From positions 620,001 through 684,000 of the forward strand of contig JAJTUP010000018.1 of assembly GCA_021399435.1 (NCBI GenBank): DNA of 64,000 nucleotides, read 5' to 3'. Both the position numbers and the translations under genes were made by a program. This DNA comes from Diaporthe sp. PMI_573 (Eukaryota > Ascomycota > Sordariomycetes > Diaporthales > Diaporthaceae). Numbering within the stretch: the stretch's first letter is position 1; every line of letters begins with the position of its first letter. Positions 43,404 to 54,900 of this stretch are shown here, piece after piece. The notes under the pieces are model-generated. The model did not search any database. It was not told the DNA's origin and saw nothing but the letters and a program-made list of their open reading frames with translations.

Positions 43404-45198
43404 TCAAAAATCCTCGGCTCCATCCTCGTCAGAGTCCTCGTCAGAGTCCTCGTCAGAGTCCTCGTCAGAGTCCTCGTCAGAGTCCTCGTCAGAGTCCTCG
43501 TCTTCGGATGCATCTTCGCGGACTCGAACACGATCAATGGCCCTTTGTTGTAGCTGGTTCTTGTTCTGTTCAGTCTCTCCGCTTCGACGCTGCCAATCTT
43601 CTTCGGGCAATGTACTTACTCGTTCGCGTCTCACTCTTCTATTAGCGCGAGTGATAGCCTCGTCACGTTGACTTTTCGCCCATTCCATTCCATTGCAGTA
43701 GGCTGCGACTCCCAATTCTAGGTCTCCCTCTTTCTCCATCATGTTCCAAATACCGAGCAAACACGTAATGTATGTAGGGGAGGCTGAAGACGATCCCGAT
43801 GATATCCGTAGTCCATTCTGGACTCCGTCGTTGTCCTGGAGATAGGTGACGTACATTTTCAAGGTGCCCATCTTCCAGGTACATGTAAGACTGCGGGCAA
43901 CATTCATGTTGGAAATACCGCCCGAGTTAGCTCCAGCGTCCTCGTCGTCCTCGCCAAAGGACCACAGAGCATGCATCCCTCTTGCTGCAACAGCGCCGTC
44001 GTGAACCGCCTGGATATTCATCACGAATTCGTCTCCTCTGGAACCCTTGGCGGCGACCATGAAGTTTGGGCACACAACATTTGCCAAAGCCGTGGGCAGA
44101 ATCACTTCGCCTAGTTGGGTGCGGACGGCTGAGTCGAGATTGCTGGCTTCTGCTCCATAGGCCAGGTCTGGCTTGGTTTTTTTGGAGTTGGCATCTGTCA
44201 ACGAATCAAGTCTAGTAAATAACTGATTCCGTAGAATGACATGGTCATGCTGAAGAACCTCCAGGTCCGGCTGTAGATACCTTTCCAGCAATGCAACTGC
44301 GTCCGCTTCACATATTGCACTACGGGCCAGGCCCTCGAACGTGTCGAAATTGATCTTGGGGTCCGAATTCCTCTCGCGCTCGATCGCATCCTTGATATCC
44401 TTCATATTGTCTGGAGGTGTCCGAGCTGATGCTCTTCCAAAGTCCAACGGCAGCACGTTGTGATCGATGAGATGCTGTCTAAATTCTGGTGTGTATGGCC
44501 CAACTTTTGCCGACGGATTCGTAGTCGTCGATGTCGTCGTCATCGGTGTCGACATCTCCCCAGGAGCTGCTGCGTTTGTCACTGCCGATACATTCTGTTG
44601 GCGGGGGACCTCTTGTGTCCTACGTCCTCGTCTACGTCCAGTGGCACTAGGTCTGCCGGTCCGTGCTGAGCCTCGTCCACGGGGACGTCCGCGACCGCGT
44701 CTCCTCGCCGGAGGTTGTTCTTGCTCCTCCTGGTCCATAGTCGGGTCTCTTCTGCGTTTTCCAAGGATCTCCTTAGAGGCTAGGACACCGCCTGGCGTAT
44801 TGGAGTGTCCACGCCCACGCATGATTTGATGAACACGGTCTCGTGTTTGCGACCTTGTGGGCGATGTACTTGGGGCGAGTTTTTGAGAATACTGAGCAAG
44901 TTAGTTAAAAGGCACTGAAACACTGTTTCTGACGGAGAAACAAGGCATGGCGCACCCCTCGGAGATCTCGTAAGTCGGGACCACCGAGACGAGAAAAGCG
45001 GTTTATATCAGCCTCGTGAGGCAACCGGTTTTCCAAATGCTGGTTGGGTACAAGGGACTGAAAGGTGTTGCGTCGATCTAGTTCTCGGAGCGCATTCTTT
45101 GAGAGAGGGATACGGGATAGACGATCCCAAAACTCCGGATTGAAAGGGTACGTCTGTCGACGATGGGCCTGGGATCTCTTGTCTCTTCTGGTGGGCAT
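43404..45198 (-). CDS. DUF7924-family protein with acidic repeat tail
   Basis: Exon 1 44956-45198, intron 64 bp (branch TAACTAAC), exon 2 43404-44891, giving 576 residues. The N-terminus has the fungal pattern FNPEFWDRLSRIPLSKNALRELDRR and GGPDLRDLRG; the splice restores the family's usual LRG-Tyr. A basic Arg/Gly/Pro stretch (RRRGRGRPRGRGSARTGR) resembles AT-hook DNA-binding repeats. The C-terminal domain (YTPEFRQHLIDHNVLPLDF, later CPNFMVAAKG and HDGAVAARGMHALWSF) fits DUF7924, common and variable in filamentous fungi, with no known function. The tail is a tandem DEDS repeat encoded by a 12-bp DNA repeat (about 43423-43502). Confidence 0.8.
43423..43502 (-). repeat. 12-bp coding tandem repeat (Asp-Glu-Asp-Ser tail)
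   Basis: About six to seven copies of TCCTCGTCAGAG on the plus strand, translated on the minus strand as repeated acidic DEDS units. Because the unit is 12 bp, copy-number change would not shift the frame. Confidence 0.9.
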
Positions 45199-46900
45199 GC
45201 TCTTTCAATTTGGAGTGGAGTGGTATGCGCGAGGTTGACATGTCAGCCTGCAGGCGGCGGTATCGATCTTGAAGTGGTCTTGTCGTGACACGACAGATGA
45301 GCATTTCCACCTTTGGCGATGCCGGAGCGGCTGTCTCAGAAAAGCGAAATTGAGCCCCCCCTTTGTCCTTTTGCACTTCATGCACGTGCCACTGAATTTG
45401 AAAACGGTTTGCAGATACACAAAAGCAACAATGGTTCCTACTTTCCCTCTTCGTCCCGTCTTTTTGAGCCCCTAGCCTACTTGCACTTTGTTAAATTAGA
45501 GTCTTGACAACTAAATTACTAAAAGCACTACTCAGCTGTGCATTTAGTGACCGCTTCGTCTCAACGGGGCTCTATTGCGGTCCCGTTCCGCCTCTCGGGC
45601 GCCTGGCGGCCTCCTCATATTGCCTCGTGGCCAGTACGAGCTGTTGGTAACTGAATCGTGACAGATATATACAGAAAATGGAGATTACTTGCTTATTTCA
45701 CTTCTCACTTAACCTACAACATTACCATAGTATGCCCATTGCACTGCTCACCCAGCACTGCCTTGATGCTGTGACAGAAAGGCTTTGTATTGCCGATTTC
45801 CCTAAAATGTCTGACTTGAGAGTGAAAGACATAGGGGATAAGGGCCTGGTACTATCGGAAAGTGCCTTGGGAAATTGTAATTGCACGTTCATCAGAAGGG
45901 AGCGCAATGATTATAGCAATGGTGTGGCCTTATGTTCCTACGTTGAATGAAAGGAAGAGGCCCTTGTCTTAATCTTTCCAAGGATAGGCATACAAAGGCT
46001 ATTATATGAAATGACAATTTCACTCTATTTGCCAATTCCTGCGAATCTGCATTCCTGGACTTGACTACGTGTTATGTGAAGACTTTGGCCAGTCACAAAA
46101 TGACAAATGTTAAAGACATCACATACATTACTACAGTAACACAGCCACGATTAAAAATATGCGAGAATGGCATTGTGGAGCCCCTAGAACTTGTCTTTCA
46201 CCTCGTTATCAAATAGCAGGTATCTATTCCATAGGAGATTGTTCCATAGGATGTTGGACAGTGAGCACTGCCCAGATGGTTTACGATGCGGTGGCCGCAT
46301 AGCGGACACCCAACCATGGCTCGTCTGTTTTAGAAACATAGTGATCCATTCGAACCCCAAGATGACTCCGGCAGGGTCTTGCCCTATTCCTCCTTTCTGG
46401 GCACTTTGAAGAGGTTCGGGATGGGGGCCTATGCATTTTGTGGAAATTTGGACGAGAACAACAAGTGAAAAGATTGTGTTGAGACTTTGGACACAGTGCA
46501 ATTCAATTGTTCGCAGCAATATATAGTAGCCCACAAATTGAACTTGTGGAGCCTGCACGGAGAAGCGATAAAGTCCGAATTACAGACGCTTGGTAATCCA
46601 TGACGCGACGGACCCGAAGACCGAATGGATCAGCGTTTCAGTTGTGTGCCAATCCAACAATCAGTAACTCGGACTTTGAATCGGTCATTGGTCAAAATGC
46701 CGTCACACAACAGATTACTCATTCCCCCAACGGGTTCGTGTAACCTACTTTCGGACCCGAGCGGGACTTTGTGTCACTGCTAGTTACACTAAGATATCAT
46801 CAGCCTTCGAACATGATTATATGCGGGGTACCGGTATTGGCTACTGCTCAACAAAGGCATCAAACTCTTCATCCCAAATAAACCTCGTCGTGCCATCACC
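45199..46900. other. 1.7-kb gene-free stretch
   Basis: An ORF at 45678-45950 (plus, 90 codons) has no motif. It is otherwise the DUF7924 gene's promoter on the left and the SDR promoter on the right. Confidence 0.5.
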
Positions 46901-47923
46901 ATGTCCGTGCATCTTGAGAAAGACGCCCGCTGGGAGTCCAGCTTCCTCGGTTTCCTCTACCGGCAGTTTTTCTACCGCCCCAAGCCCATCAAAGCAGACC
47001 TATCCGGCCAGACAACCATCATCACCGGCGCAAATGTCGGCCTAGGCCTCGAGACGGGCCGCCAGCTCCTGGGGCTGGGGCTCTCGCGCCTCATCCTTGC
47101 GGTGCGGTCCCAAGCCAAGGGCGACGCCGCAGCTGCGTCATTACGCAAGGAGCACCCGTCCGCGAAGATCGAGGTCTGGCTGCTGGACATGAGCTCCTAC
47201 GCCTCCATCCACGCGTTCGCCAAGCGGTGCGTCGGAGATGAGCTGCAGCGGCTGGACATGGCCATTCTAAACGCCGGCGTGCAGGGCTCAAAGTTCACCA
47301 AGAACGAGGAGACGGGGTACGACAACACGTTCCAGGTGAACTACCTGTCGACGGCACTACTCTCCATCTTATTATTACCGGTGCTACAGGAGAAGAGAGC
47401 ACCAGGAAAGCCGGCGAGGCTCAGTGTTGTTGGCTCCGACACGCAGTATTGGGCGAGTGTTGATCCCGCTGGCGGGCCGATCTTGCCACGACTCGCGGCG
47501 CCGGCCAACTTTGGCGGGATGACCCAATATTCGACTACCAAGTTCCTCCTCACGGGGTTTATCTCGAAGCTGGCTGAGTCCGTCAACCCTGACGAGGTGA
47601 TTGTGAACACGGTGAACCCAGGCTTGACCGCTAGCACCGATATAGGCAGGGACACGCAGTCGCTCCCCTTCCGGGTCTTCGTGAGGCTCGTAGGTCGGAG
47701 CTTGGAGTGGGGCGCGGATACCTATGTCGATGGAGTCGTGGTCAAGGGACGGGAGAGCCATGGGTCTTTTGTCAGCGATTGGACCATCCAGCCGTTCCCT
47801 GCAATGTACTATACGGCAGAGGGCTCTGCGATGCGAGATCGACTATGGGAGGAGACTATGGAGGAACTTAACTTTGCGGGGGTTTCCGGTATTGTGTCCA
47901 AGCTAGCACAGTCAAAGCCATAA
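46901..47923 (+). CDS. Retinol-dehydrogenase-like short-chain dehydrogenase
   Basis: 340 residues, single exon, ATG 46901. TGANVGLGLETG binds the dinucleotide; LDMAILNAGV is the NNAG-type motif; YSTTK is the catalytic Tyr-x3-Lys; NTVNPGLTAST follows. Length and pattern match fungal WW-domain-oxidoreductase/retinol-dehydrogenase-like SDRs. It is far from, and not obviously part of, the tailoring run at 8.6-33 kb, although such enzymes also occur in biosynthetic loci. No defect is seen. Confidence 0.92.
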   Translation: MSVHLEKDARWESSFLGFLYRQFFYRPKPIKADLSGQTTIITGANVGLGLETGRQLLGLGLSRLILAVRSQAKGDAAAASLRKEHPSAKIEVWLLDMSSYASIHAFAKRCVGDELQRLDMAILNAGVQGSKFTKNEETGYDNTFQVNYLSTALLSILLLPVLQEKRAPGKPARLSVVGSDTQYWASVDPAGGPILPRLAAPANFGGMTQYSTTKFLLTGFISKLAESVNPDEVIVNTVNPGLTASTDIGRDTQSLPFRVFVRLVGRSLEWGADTYVDGVVVKGRESHGSFVSDWTIQPFPAMYYTAEGSAMRDRLWEETMEELNFAGVSGIVSKLAQSKP

Positions 47924-48548
47924 TCTGCCCCCTGGTGGTGGTTGAGATCTCTGTTTTGGGGAGAAACGAGACACATGGAAAATGTGGAAGAGAAGGCAGT
48001 CACAAGTGCGAAGGTGATACTTTCTTCGAACTGAGGTCCGTTCAAGCATGGGACATGCTATTCTACGGTGCTTTGACAACGAGCAGAATGCCTAGTTAAT
48101 CAATCCCAGCGAACTTTCTTGTTAGTGGACATCCGGAGGTGCTGTCAAACTTTAACTATTTCCAGTTCTATTACAAACCTTGCTCGATTGTTGATTAATT
48201 CTGTACAAGTCCTCTCGATAATAGACAACCAAATCCGGACAGCCCGGGCGCTTCTCATCGGACGGGTTTAGGCGGCTATGAATAGAAACAGGGCTGAGCA
48301 GACGCCAAGCAAAAGCCCGTGGCCCTGTTCACTCAATCTGAATAGTGGCACTTTGATTAGGGGCAATAGAGTTTCGGCTACGGCCGACTTACCGACACAC
48401 ATTCAACATAAAAGAGAATGCAGAGAACTTGCAAGAACACCTGCAGCTCTATCGATGCAACATCCACCGTTCTAGATCAATCACTGTCTTTAAAATCCCA
48501 CCCGTCGATCTCTTTACCTTCACTCGGCCGCCGCCTGCAAACTTCACC
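47924..48548. other. Intergenic region between SDR and secreted protein
   Basis: Promoter and leader of the gene at 48549 and the 3' side of the SDR. No supported gene. Confidence 0.5.
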
Positions 48549-49328
48549 ATGCTCGCCGCAACGGTTCTTCTCGCCACAGCGCAACTGGCCGCGGCAATCA
48601 ATTTTGCAGACTACGACCCACAGCCCGGACTTCCGGCAGAGGTCAAGCCATTCCTCGAAGCGTTAGTAGACTCTTGTGGTTTCATCTCAACACAGCGAAA
48701 GTGACTACTGTGGCACACGATTACTGACTCGCAACCACAGTCTCGTCAACGCAGCTGAGGATGGCAGCGTCACAACCGGCTATACAGACTACTTTCCCGC
48801 CGATGGCATGCAGACGACGGAGAATATTCACTGCGTCGGCGCCGCTGGGATCCAGAGGTGCAAGGAGGCGTTCCTTGTCAATGGAAGGGATCTTGTGGTA
48901 GGTCCCCATTCCTTGAGCACGTACGGAACTGTCAAGAGCCCAGTGAGCTGATCATTGAAACAATAGCACTTCCCGAACAAGACATTTGTTGCATCAAACA
49001 ATGAAACCGCCACAACATACGAATCATGGGGCCGCATGGAACAGACCTACCCGGCGCCTATCAATAATTGCTCTCAGCTATAGTAAGAATCAGTTCGCAA
49101 GCCGCATTTCCAAGTACTTGTTCTGACTATGGCTCCCCTAGTTACCAAACGCAGTACACGGTGTTGAAGACAAATCAGAGTGTAGATGCTCTTCCCAACC
49201 TGACGCCTGAGCCCCAACAACAGGTGTACTGGTATCACGATCTCGTGGTCAGCCCGTTTGCTTTGATCTCCGACATTCCATGCGATAGTCAGAAGACAGC
49301 AAAGAGAGGCTTTCCGTTCATGGCATAA
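48549..49328 (+). CDS. Secreted NTF2/SnoaL-like small protein, four exons
   Basis: Exons 48549-48661, 48741-48897, 48967-49082 and 49142-49328 (introns 79, 69, 59 bp) join in phase to 190 residues. A clear signal peptide (MLAATVLLATAQLAAAI) is followed by a fold with paired cysteines (IHCVGAAGIQRCKEA) and the pattern ESWGRMEQTYPAP...NNCSQLYY and QQQVYWYHDLVVSP, seen in secreted fungal proteins of the NTF2/SnoaL-like superfamily. Several N-glycosylation sites (NKT, NET, NCS, NQS) are present. Whether it is an enzyme or an effector-like protein is unknown. Only the spliced product makes the domain visible. Confidence 0.78.
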
Positions 49329-50500
49329 GGGCTGGAGCGTGATTGACTTATTAGCGGTCCATAGACAGATTTCGCTTTCAAAGAGCAAGTGACTAGATCA
49401 GTTTTAGAAATAGATGAATAGTAAGACTCATGAACTTGCTTACTTCCATCTTGGCTTTGTTTTCAATAAATGGCTGTGCTTGACTTTGCGATTCTATACC
49501 TCACCACATTCAGTCAAATTATCGCAAGCTGCTACAACAGCTCGTTCCATTGCAAGGATTGAGGGGGTGCCTTAGACTCTCGACAATATCAATCATGCAT
49601 TTGTCCATATCTCTGAGAAATTCATTCGCGGGCAATTGTCTTGCTCTGTGGAATGCGGAGGTTGCACGGTCTGCTCCCAGCAGCACAGCTTGTGGAACGA
49701 TGCGGCGGGGAGCACAGAGCACAGCCCAAACCCCAAGTTGTGATGCTATACTTCCTAGGCTGTCACGCAGCTGCATAGCCACGAAAAGGGTTAATGTCCA
49801 ACGAAGGACTGTATGTTGACCGCCAGAGTCCGAGTGCAGATCTGCCAATGTGTCGAGACCGTGATACCCTTGGTGATAGTATGCAAGGGCAGTCATGTCT
49901 TTGTCTCAGATGCGCCTACTATGGCCTTAAGAGTCACTAGGCTCTCTTCAGCTGAGATGGATTGCTCGCATCGGCCAAGATCCGAAAGATGAATATGTGA
50001 CATAGGAGCAATTCCGCTGTTCCGCCTATCGTTGGGGGACAAAGATTCGTCAGCCATTTCTCTCTTTAGTAACACGCGAGTGCTATCGTGAATTTGACTT
50101 GAGACTAAGAGAGTCGGCGAGACAGTTTCGGACATGCAAGTCAACCACAGTCTCAGATGAGCATTCCTGTCGTGCTCAGCATACAATTCAGCCGCAATTG
50201 ACATCTACGCAGATGGGAGGTGTTAGTATAGGCGGGCCATATAGATTGGCGTACTTCAAATGTTAATTCTGTGAATTCAAAGGAGACACAGATAATGTCC
50301 ACGCTACTTCAAGCACATAGCCTCCAGTTACTTCCATAATAGACATCAACAAATATGGCTCCTCATCCCCGACTCCCGTCACTGGTGTTGAAATGGCGGA
50401 TAGCAAGCCGGCACAACGTCTCCTGGTTGATGTAATTCGAACACGAATTCGTATTCGCGCTCCATGTTCAGGCACTTGCTGCTTAGCAGAATAATAGCAA
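49329..50500 (-). other. Possible degraded coding region
   Basis: Three minus-strand open stretches (49519-49896, 49893-50204, 50263-50475) follow one another in different frames. They have the composition of coding DNA, for example HLRLWLTCMSETVSPTL and GVWAVLCAPRRI. They could be exons or frameshifted pieces of one gene, perhaps a regulatory protein, but I recognise no domain, and the join near 49893 would need a frameshift. Confidence 0.25.
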
Positions 50501-51141
50501 TAGGAAATTTGACCAGGACAACGTCAACGGGACGAGCTGATTCTAGCTCTCAGGTAAATTGGCAAACATCCTTGGTCGGGCTCAAAACTCCAGCATGGAG
50601 CCGACAAGAGCTTCCCAAGTGTCCACGGAGTTCCATGTGTCCCGTTGCACAAGAACCCTCCTGAGTAAGCAGCCGCAGATGTTGGGTACTGCACTCATCG
50701 CAGTGTTCTCTTCATTCCATGCCACCGAAAATATTTGATGCTCTATGAGGTACGCGAAACTTTGCCTTAGTCACGGATTTCGCTGATGTGCACAACAAGT
50801 CATATTTGCCTACGCCCAGGAAATTGCTTCAAAGGCAACTGGCTCCACTGCTGACGCATACAAAACTGAGCTTCAAGATATCCGACTACCGTACGCCTTC
50901 TCCATCTTTTCACCTTGACAATTTACCGATCCGTCAAGAGATCCGGGGCAGTGGGGGGCGGAAAGTCGAACGTCGAGCCATGGCACAAGAGCTCGACGCA
51001 CCACATGGCCGACTACTACCTCGCCAACAATACCAAGGCACTCATCGGCACATTCGACGGCGGGTACTATTACCCGGAGACCCACTCGGACCTTCTGAAG
51101 AAGCCCGATCAGATGAAGACACATGCGCGCAGCAGGTCTAA

Positions 51142-51954
51142 AAGCTTCACGCGCCCACCTCTCTCCAACCGCGGGCACAAAAGCTGGCGAGTAATGGCAC
51201 AACGAACGGCAAATCAATCAACGCATCCTTTGCAAATGGCAAGCCCAGCCGCGACAGCCCTCCCTCCACCAATGTAAGCCACCATCAGGAGTTAATCCCC
51301 GTAGGCAACGGGACAAATGCCAGCCACGATGAGACACGTGCCAGCCACAACGGAACCAGCGCCAGCCACAACGGAATCATTGTCAGCCACGACACCAACC
51401 ACTGGCAGGTCTTCCTGCTGGTCACGAATTTCGCGCCAACGGGGACCTGGGGCATCCACATATTTTTAGGCGAGCTGCCCGCCTCGTCGGCTGACTGGCT
51501 CCTGTCGAAAAGCCGCGTCGGAACAGTGACGATGCTATCGAGCCGGCCGAGGCTGAACTACGCCAACTGCGTCGCGCAGGCCGAGGACGGAATTCTCGTC
51601 ACCGGCTCAGTGCCTCTGATAGAGGCACTAAAGGAGAGAAGGGTGGATGTCGGCGACACGGCGGCTGTTGTGGCGTATCTGAAGGAGAATCTCTCCTGGA
51701 GGGTAGTCAAAGTAGGTGTTTACCGACACTGCACGAACCGTACACGTATTGATTCCTGGGCAAACTAGGACACGCAAGATGTGCCCATCACGGCAGACTT
51801 TCCCCTCGCAGTCAGTGTCTCGGCCCAGCGCGTGTCGGTTTCCAGCTCCATTGCCGAGCTTCCTACATGCGGCCGTTGCGAGGTGTTTCCGGAAGCGACT
51901 ACTGGAAAGGTTGGGGGACTGAGTGGGCGGATTCGTGAAGATCTAAACTTGTAG
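51142..51954 (+). pseudogene. Tyrosinase C-terminal domain fragment
   Basis: An open frame from 51142 spliced (51712-51768, 57 bp) to 51769-51954 encodes a stretch with the layout of the tyrosinase C-terminal domain: VFLLVTNFAPTGTWGIHIFLGELP, then ILVTGSVPLIEALKERR, VVAYLKENLSWRVVK, and DTQDVPITADFPLAVSVSAQRV after the intron. Upstream (50800-50900) a frame reading EIASKATGSTADAY...LPYAF recalls the tyrosinase N-terminal domain, but the copper-binding histidine motifs are not found. Stops interrupt the frame at 51139-51141. A tandem ASHNG repeat (about 51310-51385) lies in the fragment. It is most likely a decayed tyrosinase. Confidence 0.5.
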
Positions 51955-54900
51955 GCTTGCATAGAGAGCCAGGACGATCCAGGGCTTCATTGAGCATTTG
52001 GCAGATCCTGCTGGAATTTTCGTGATGACCGTGAGCTGCTGGCCGAGTCACCAGTGCTATGCAAGCTGGTTGTTAATGTTCCTTGTGCGGCTGAATTTCC
52101 AATCAACGTTTCAAATCAGGAATGCTTTCATCTGTAATGTATCAAAACAGATCTATGGAGGCCTGATAGAGCACAAAAGGTATATGGTTTCTGATGTCCA
52201 TGAATTGTCCCAACATAGAATAACTGCTCTATGACTCTATGTCCAAGGGCGGCCTTCATTGCTTGTTCGATGAGCATATCACTTGTCATTTTCTGTCATA
52301 ATGAACGGGGAGACGCCCTCCGAGATTTGGCGTCAGGGGATATGACAAATGCCGGATGTTTGAATGGGTGCCACAATTTGAGTAGGCTGACCACCGACAA
52401 CGGGTCGCTCACCTTGGTTTGCTCACATTTTGAGGTGGTGGTGATGAAATCCCTCTGGCATACGGCGCAAAACCTTTACCAATGTTACGATAAAGGCTTG
52501 GAAATACAAGCTGAGTAGGTAGACATCGTTTTCCAAAGGAGGCCTCAATCACCAAGCACCAGCATCACGCATTTGCTCGAGGACACAGCAGATGGTGGCA
52601 AATATCACATCCTGAGTCCACCTGGGCGTAACAACCTCATCATGAAACGATGTCGTTAGCATTACGTGGCCTGGATTCCAAATGATGCCCTCCAAGACTC
52701 TATCTGTTCTCGAGACCCGAAAACATGAGTTTGTCGCAACACCATCTCGCGCGCGCGAGCATCTCGAACACCTCGGGACCGAGCAGACAGCCACAGCTTT
52801 TGATGTTCAAAAGTTTAAATTCCATACCACTGAACATAGCTCGCAACCGGTCAAGAAGATCGGCTGAAGATGGTGGGCATCTTGATGAAGATCCTGTGAA
52901 GTCGATGACGAATTGGAACAGCCCCGCGAGTTCCGGCGGCTATGCAATTGAACGAGGGCGCGCCTCCTCGGTATTCCCTTACCCTCCTTTCTGCCAAGGG
53001 TTTGTGACGTGAAAAGGTACGCAGCATCCCCAGAAAAAAGCCACCTCAGCCATCCTGAAACCGATGGGCAGACGAAACGACTACGTAGGCCACCACCCAT
53101 CCACTCTCAGCGGTCTCGATCCCAGCCAAGAACAACGCGGTCACACCGATCACTAATAGACTAGTTACGGATGTACCTACAAAACGCCAAAGCCCGCCCA
53201 CATGACTGCCCACAGGTGCGCCACCCCGCCCAATAAGGCCTAGCGGCCGTTCCGGCCTAGAATGCAAGAAGACACTCAAAAAAAAAAACAAGCTACTCCC
53301 GTCTCGGAGGCTAGCGGCTCGCGGGTGAAGGCAGGGCGGCAGACTGTGCGTTTCCCGTCCCGGGGGGACCGGGATCGTGCACATACCCACCTTATCTAGT
53401 TTTTGACAGCTGATCCTCGGGCATGAGAATTAAATGAGTGAGTCCTTGAGAGAGGCTGGCTGGCTGGCTGATCTTGTGGGCTTCTTGGGGTGGTCATTGG
53501 GCAAGGTCTATGATGAAACGATGATGCGGAAGGAAAATCACACCTTCCTTTCGGCATTATCGTGGACGGCGCTTGCGGCTAAGAGGTGTCCATGATGAGT
53601 GGAAATATGGAAAATGTCAAGTTAGTTAGTCAGTCGCCCAGAAAGAAGCAGGATATTCCACTCCCAATCACCAGGGGGAGAAAGGGGCGTGATGTGAAAG
53701 TGAACAAGGACCTAAGCCCAAACTACAGTAGATTAAGTTCACCAGGACCGCGGCTAACGCGAAGCGTCGGTTACGACGGCCGAACGAACACTAACTAGTC
53801 CCGTGCCCGCTGCGCTGGCAGAAACACAGGGAAACCGACCTGGATATCGTGGGCACTTTGTAGGCGGGGATAACCCAGCCAATCCATTCCGCCTGCGGAA
53901 CGCGGCGCCCACAGAGACAGATAATCAGATGCTTGGTTCGTCCCGGCTTCTTGCGTACGCCAGCTGCCAGCTGTTGGTTCACGCGGGCTAAGTAGACGAC
54001 GGGAAGAGACAGCTGTGTAGGTAAACATATGTGTCGAGGACAATCCCGGGGCTTTCCGCAAAGATTAGATTGCCTTCTGAGTCGCGGTAGTTCCGGATCG
54101 TGAGAGGGGGATTCGCCGGTGTTTGGCGAGGTTCAAGCCCAGTTGCCGACCAAGGGAGGGAGTGAGGAAGAGAAGGGAGTCCGCAGCTGAATCGTCTTCA
54201 CCCGACCCGTAAGTATGGCCCTATTGTCTCAAAACTCTGCAGTAGGCCGCAGTCCCTCCTGCCGAGACAGCATAGGCGGGACGTCTCACAGCGCGCCAGG
54301 AATCCAAAATATGGGAGAATTCAACAACGAGTGGATGATGGCCACTATGTTCATCACATAGGGAGCACACTTCAGACAGACACGGTTCACACCGCCCAAA
54401 CACTTAGTTCCTTGAGACCAGGCAACAGTGACATTCGCGACCAGAGAGAGAAAGCCCCAGACATCTAAAGAAACGCGGGAACAAGTATATTTACACCAAG
54501 CACATGTAGACGCCGTGACAGGAATTAAAAAACAAACCGGTCAAGCAAGGCTGAAAGTGCCCAGTGCAACCAACCCCCGGCTCCAAACTAGGCAACCAAC
54601 TAGGCGTGACCGAATGGGACCCAGAGGTTGACAAAACAGGATTCCGCAAGGTTGTGTCCAATGACTGAGCAGATCCCACACGTGGTGGACAGTTTTTGAC
54701 AAATACCGTATGCCCGGAGAGGAGAAGAAGAAGGAAAGATCAGCCTGAGCCAGGCAGCTGTGCTCAGCTCTGCTCTCTCTCTTTGTGTGCGTGACGTGAC
54801 GGGTGTTATTTCACACAAAACATACCCACACACACATCCCCACTACATTGCTCAGGCGGACGAAAAGGTCCATGCGCCTGCGCTCGGTGGCTCTGACTCA

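Noticed and set aside
45678..45950. 90-codon plus-strand ORF
   Set aside because: No recognisable features and no neighbouring exons.
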